Shown: positions 5,146 through 5,711 of the stretch, in pieces
How the letters are laid out: each line of letters starts with the position of its first letter
Position numbering within the stretch: position 1 is the stretch's first letter
Origin: Acidobacteriota bacterium
GTDB taxonomy: Bacteria; Acidobacteriota; Terriglobia; Terriglobales; Acidobacteriaceae
Assembly: GCA_021841795.1 (NCBI GenBank)
Contig: JAKCDN010000216.1
Coordinates: 1 to 5,711, forward strand
DNA length: 5,711 nucleotides
Reading direction: 5' to 3'
Made by a program: the position numbers and the translations under genes
The notes under the pieces: generated by a model
What the model saw: only the letters and a program-made list of their open reading frames with translations
Told to the model about the DNA's origin: nothing
Database searches by the model: none

Positions 5146-5711
5146 TTACGGTCGGGCCTGAACGATCACCGGATACTCGCCCTCTGCGTTGCGTTGCGCA
5201 TTCCCGGAAGAGACAACGAAGAGATAGCGCGAGCCGCCTGTGGCGCCTGCGAAAAGACTGGAAGGCAGATCGAACTCCGCGACCAGGATGCCGTCAATTC
5301 TTCGCGGAGGGTGAAGCTGTGCGATGGTAGTGAGAACGTTTCCTTCCCGCGTGACGGAGAGTGAAAATACGCGCGCGCCTACGGCATCGGGAATGACCCA
5401 CTGCACGCGGATCATCTTCGTCGCGGGTTTAAGCTCGAGGACCGCGGCCGTGCCGGAGCGCGTGACAACGGGCTGCAGCAGCAGAACCGCAAGCGAATCG
5501 CCGGCGCGCTGCGCCGAGAGCGCCGCCGGCGCGCCCGCAGGCGATACCGGAGATCCAGAGCCATCCTGCGGCTCATGGCTTGCTTGCGGGCTTGAACTTG
5601 CAACCGGAGCCGGCGTGCCGGCATTGCGTAGATAGCCGTAAAACATGAGCAGACCCGTGGAAAGACATGCAAGCAGCGCCACCGCCAGCGGCCACCGCAG
5701 AAGATCCGCGC
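5146..5711 (-). CDS. Putative anti-sigma factor-like single-pass membrane protein, C-terminal part (5' end outside window)
   Basis: An open frame enters from the right edge and ends at TAA 5148-5146, giving at least 187 residues. The visible part starts ADLLRWPLA and continues as one strong membrane helix (about visible residues 3-26, ending FYGYLRN). A Pro/Ala/Ser/Gly-rich linker follows (about 30-60), then a beta-rich domain of about 110 residues with RSGTAAVLELKP, IRVQWVIP, FSLSVTREG, AEFDLPSSLF and a final GEYPVIVQ. The order helix, low-complexity linker, 'lrLp... Y.v.l.r.dG... v.lP..lf..g.Y...v' sandwich resembles the extracytoplasmic part of acidobacterial zf-HC2 anti-sigma proteins, whose zinc-binding Cys/His segment would lie before the helix, outside this window. 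A GTG at 5682 could be mistaken for the start, but it lies inside the helix and the frame continues upstream. The role is inferred from architecture only. The TauE/SafE gene follows 55 bases downstream on the same strand. Confidence 0.55.
   Translation of the reverse strand, partial: ADLLRWPLAVALLACLSTGLLMFYGYLRNAGTPAPVASSSPQASHEPQDGSGSPVSPAGAPAALSAQRAGDSLAVLLLQPVVTRSGTAAVLELKPATKMIRVQWVIPDAVGARVFSLSVTREGNVLTTIAQLHPPRRIDGILVAEFDLPSSLFAGATGGSRYLFVVSSGNAQRNAEGEYPVIVQARP

Noticed and set aside
1..5711. CRISPR array, tRNA, rRNA, insertion sequence or integration site
   Set aside because: I saw no spaced repeat series, no cloverleaf or rRNA-like sequence, no transposase or integrase motif and no terminal inverted repeats on either strand.

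Overview
The window is GC-rich, densely coded bacterial DNA that looks chromosomal. The gene families, the strong G/C preference at third codon positions and a likely anti-sigma factor of a style common in Acidobacteria suggest a Terriglobia-type acidobacterium. That placement is inference from gene style; no 16S or other marker is present.

Layout, left to right. (1) Bases 1-247, + strand: the last 81 codons of an isocitrate lyase/phosphoenolpyruvate mutase superfamily enzyme. (2) Bases 248-667: a 420-base gap with no convincing gene. It holds three compact hairpins and a perfect 13-base tandem duplication. (3) Bases 668-2929, +: a complete tex gene, encoding an RNA-binding transcription accessory protein with Tex N-terminal, YqgF-like, HhH and S1 regions. 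(4) Bases 2930-3091: a hairpin-rich spacer ending in a -10-like hexamer seven bases before the next ATG. (5) Bases 3092-4173, +: a two-gene lrgA/cidA-lrgB/cidB operon joined by an ATGA overlap. (6) Bases 4174-4346: a short convergent spacer. (7) Bases 4347-5090, - strand: a TauE/SafE-family membrane permease. (8) Bases 5146-5711, -: the C-terminal part of a single-pass membrane protein, probably a zf-HC2-type anti-sigma factor, cut off by the right edge.

How the genes relate: lrgA and lrgB form one unit. Characterised relatives are two-component membrane proteins linked to murein hydrolase control or to export and import of small organic acids (pyruvate in bacteria, glycolate/glycerate in chloroplasts). 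The TauE-like permease lies 55 bases downstream of the putative anti-sigma gene on the same strand and may be co-transcribed with it. Tex and the left-hand lyase look like independent neighbours.

Most of the window is ordinary. The best anomaly is the 5' end of the TauE/SafE gene. The conserved first membrane segment lies upstream of the first in-frame ATG, and that frame contains no ATG, GTG or TTG before the preceding stop. The gene must therefore start at an ATT codon (a well-placed GGGAG precedes one), or be joined by a one-base frameshift in an A5/T5 run to a GTG start further upstream, or be a degraded or mis-sequenced gene. A second, weaker signal is that lrgA may be read from a leaderless mRNA. 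I saw no CRISPR array, tRNA, rRNA, insertion sequence, phage gene or clearly new system.
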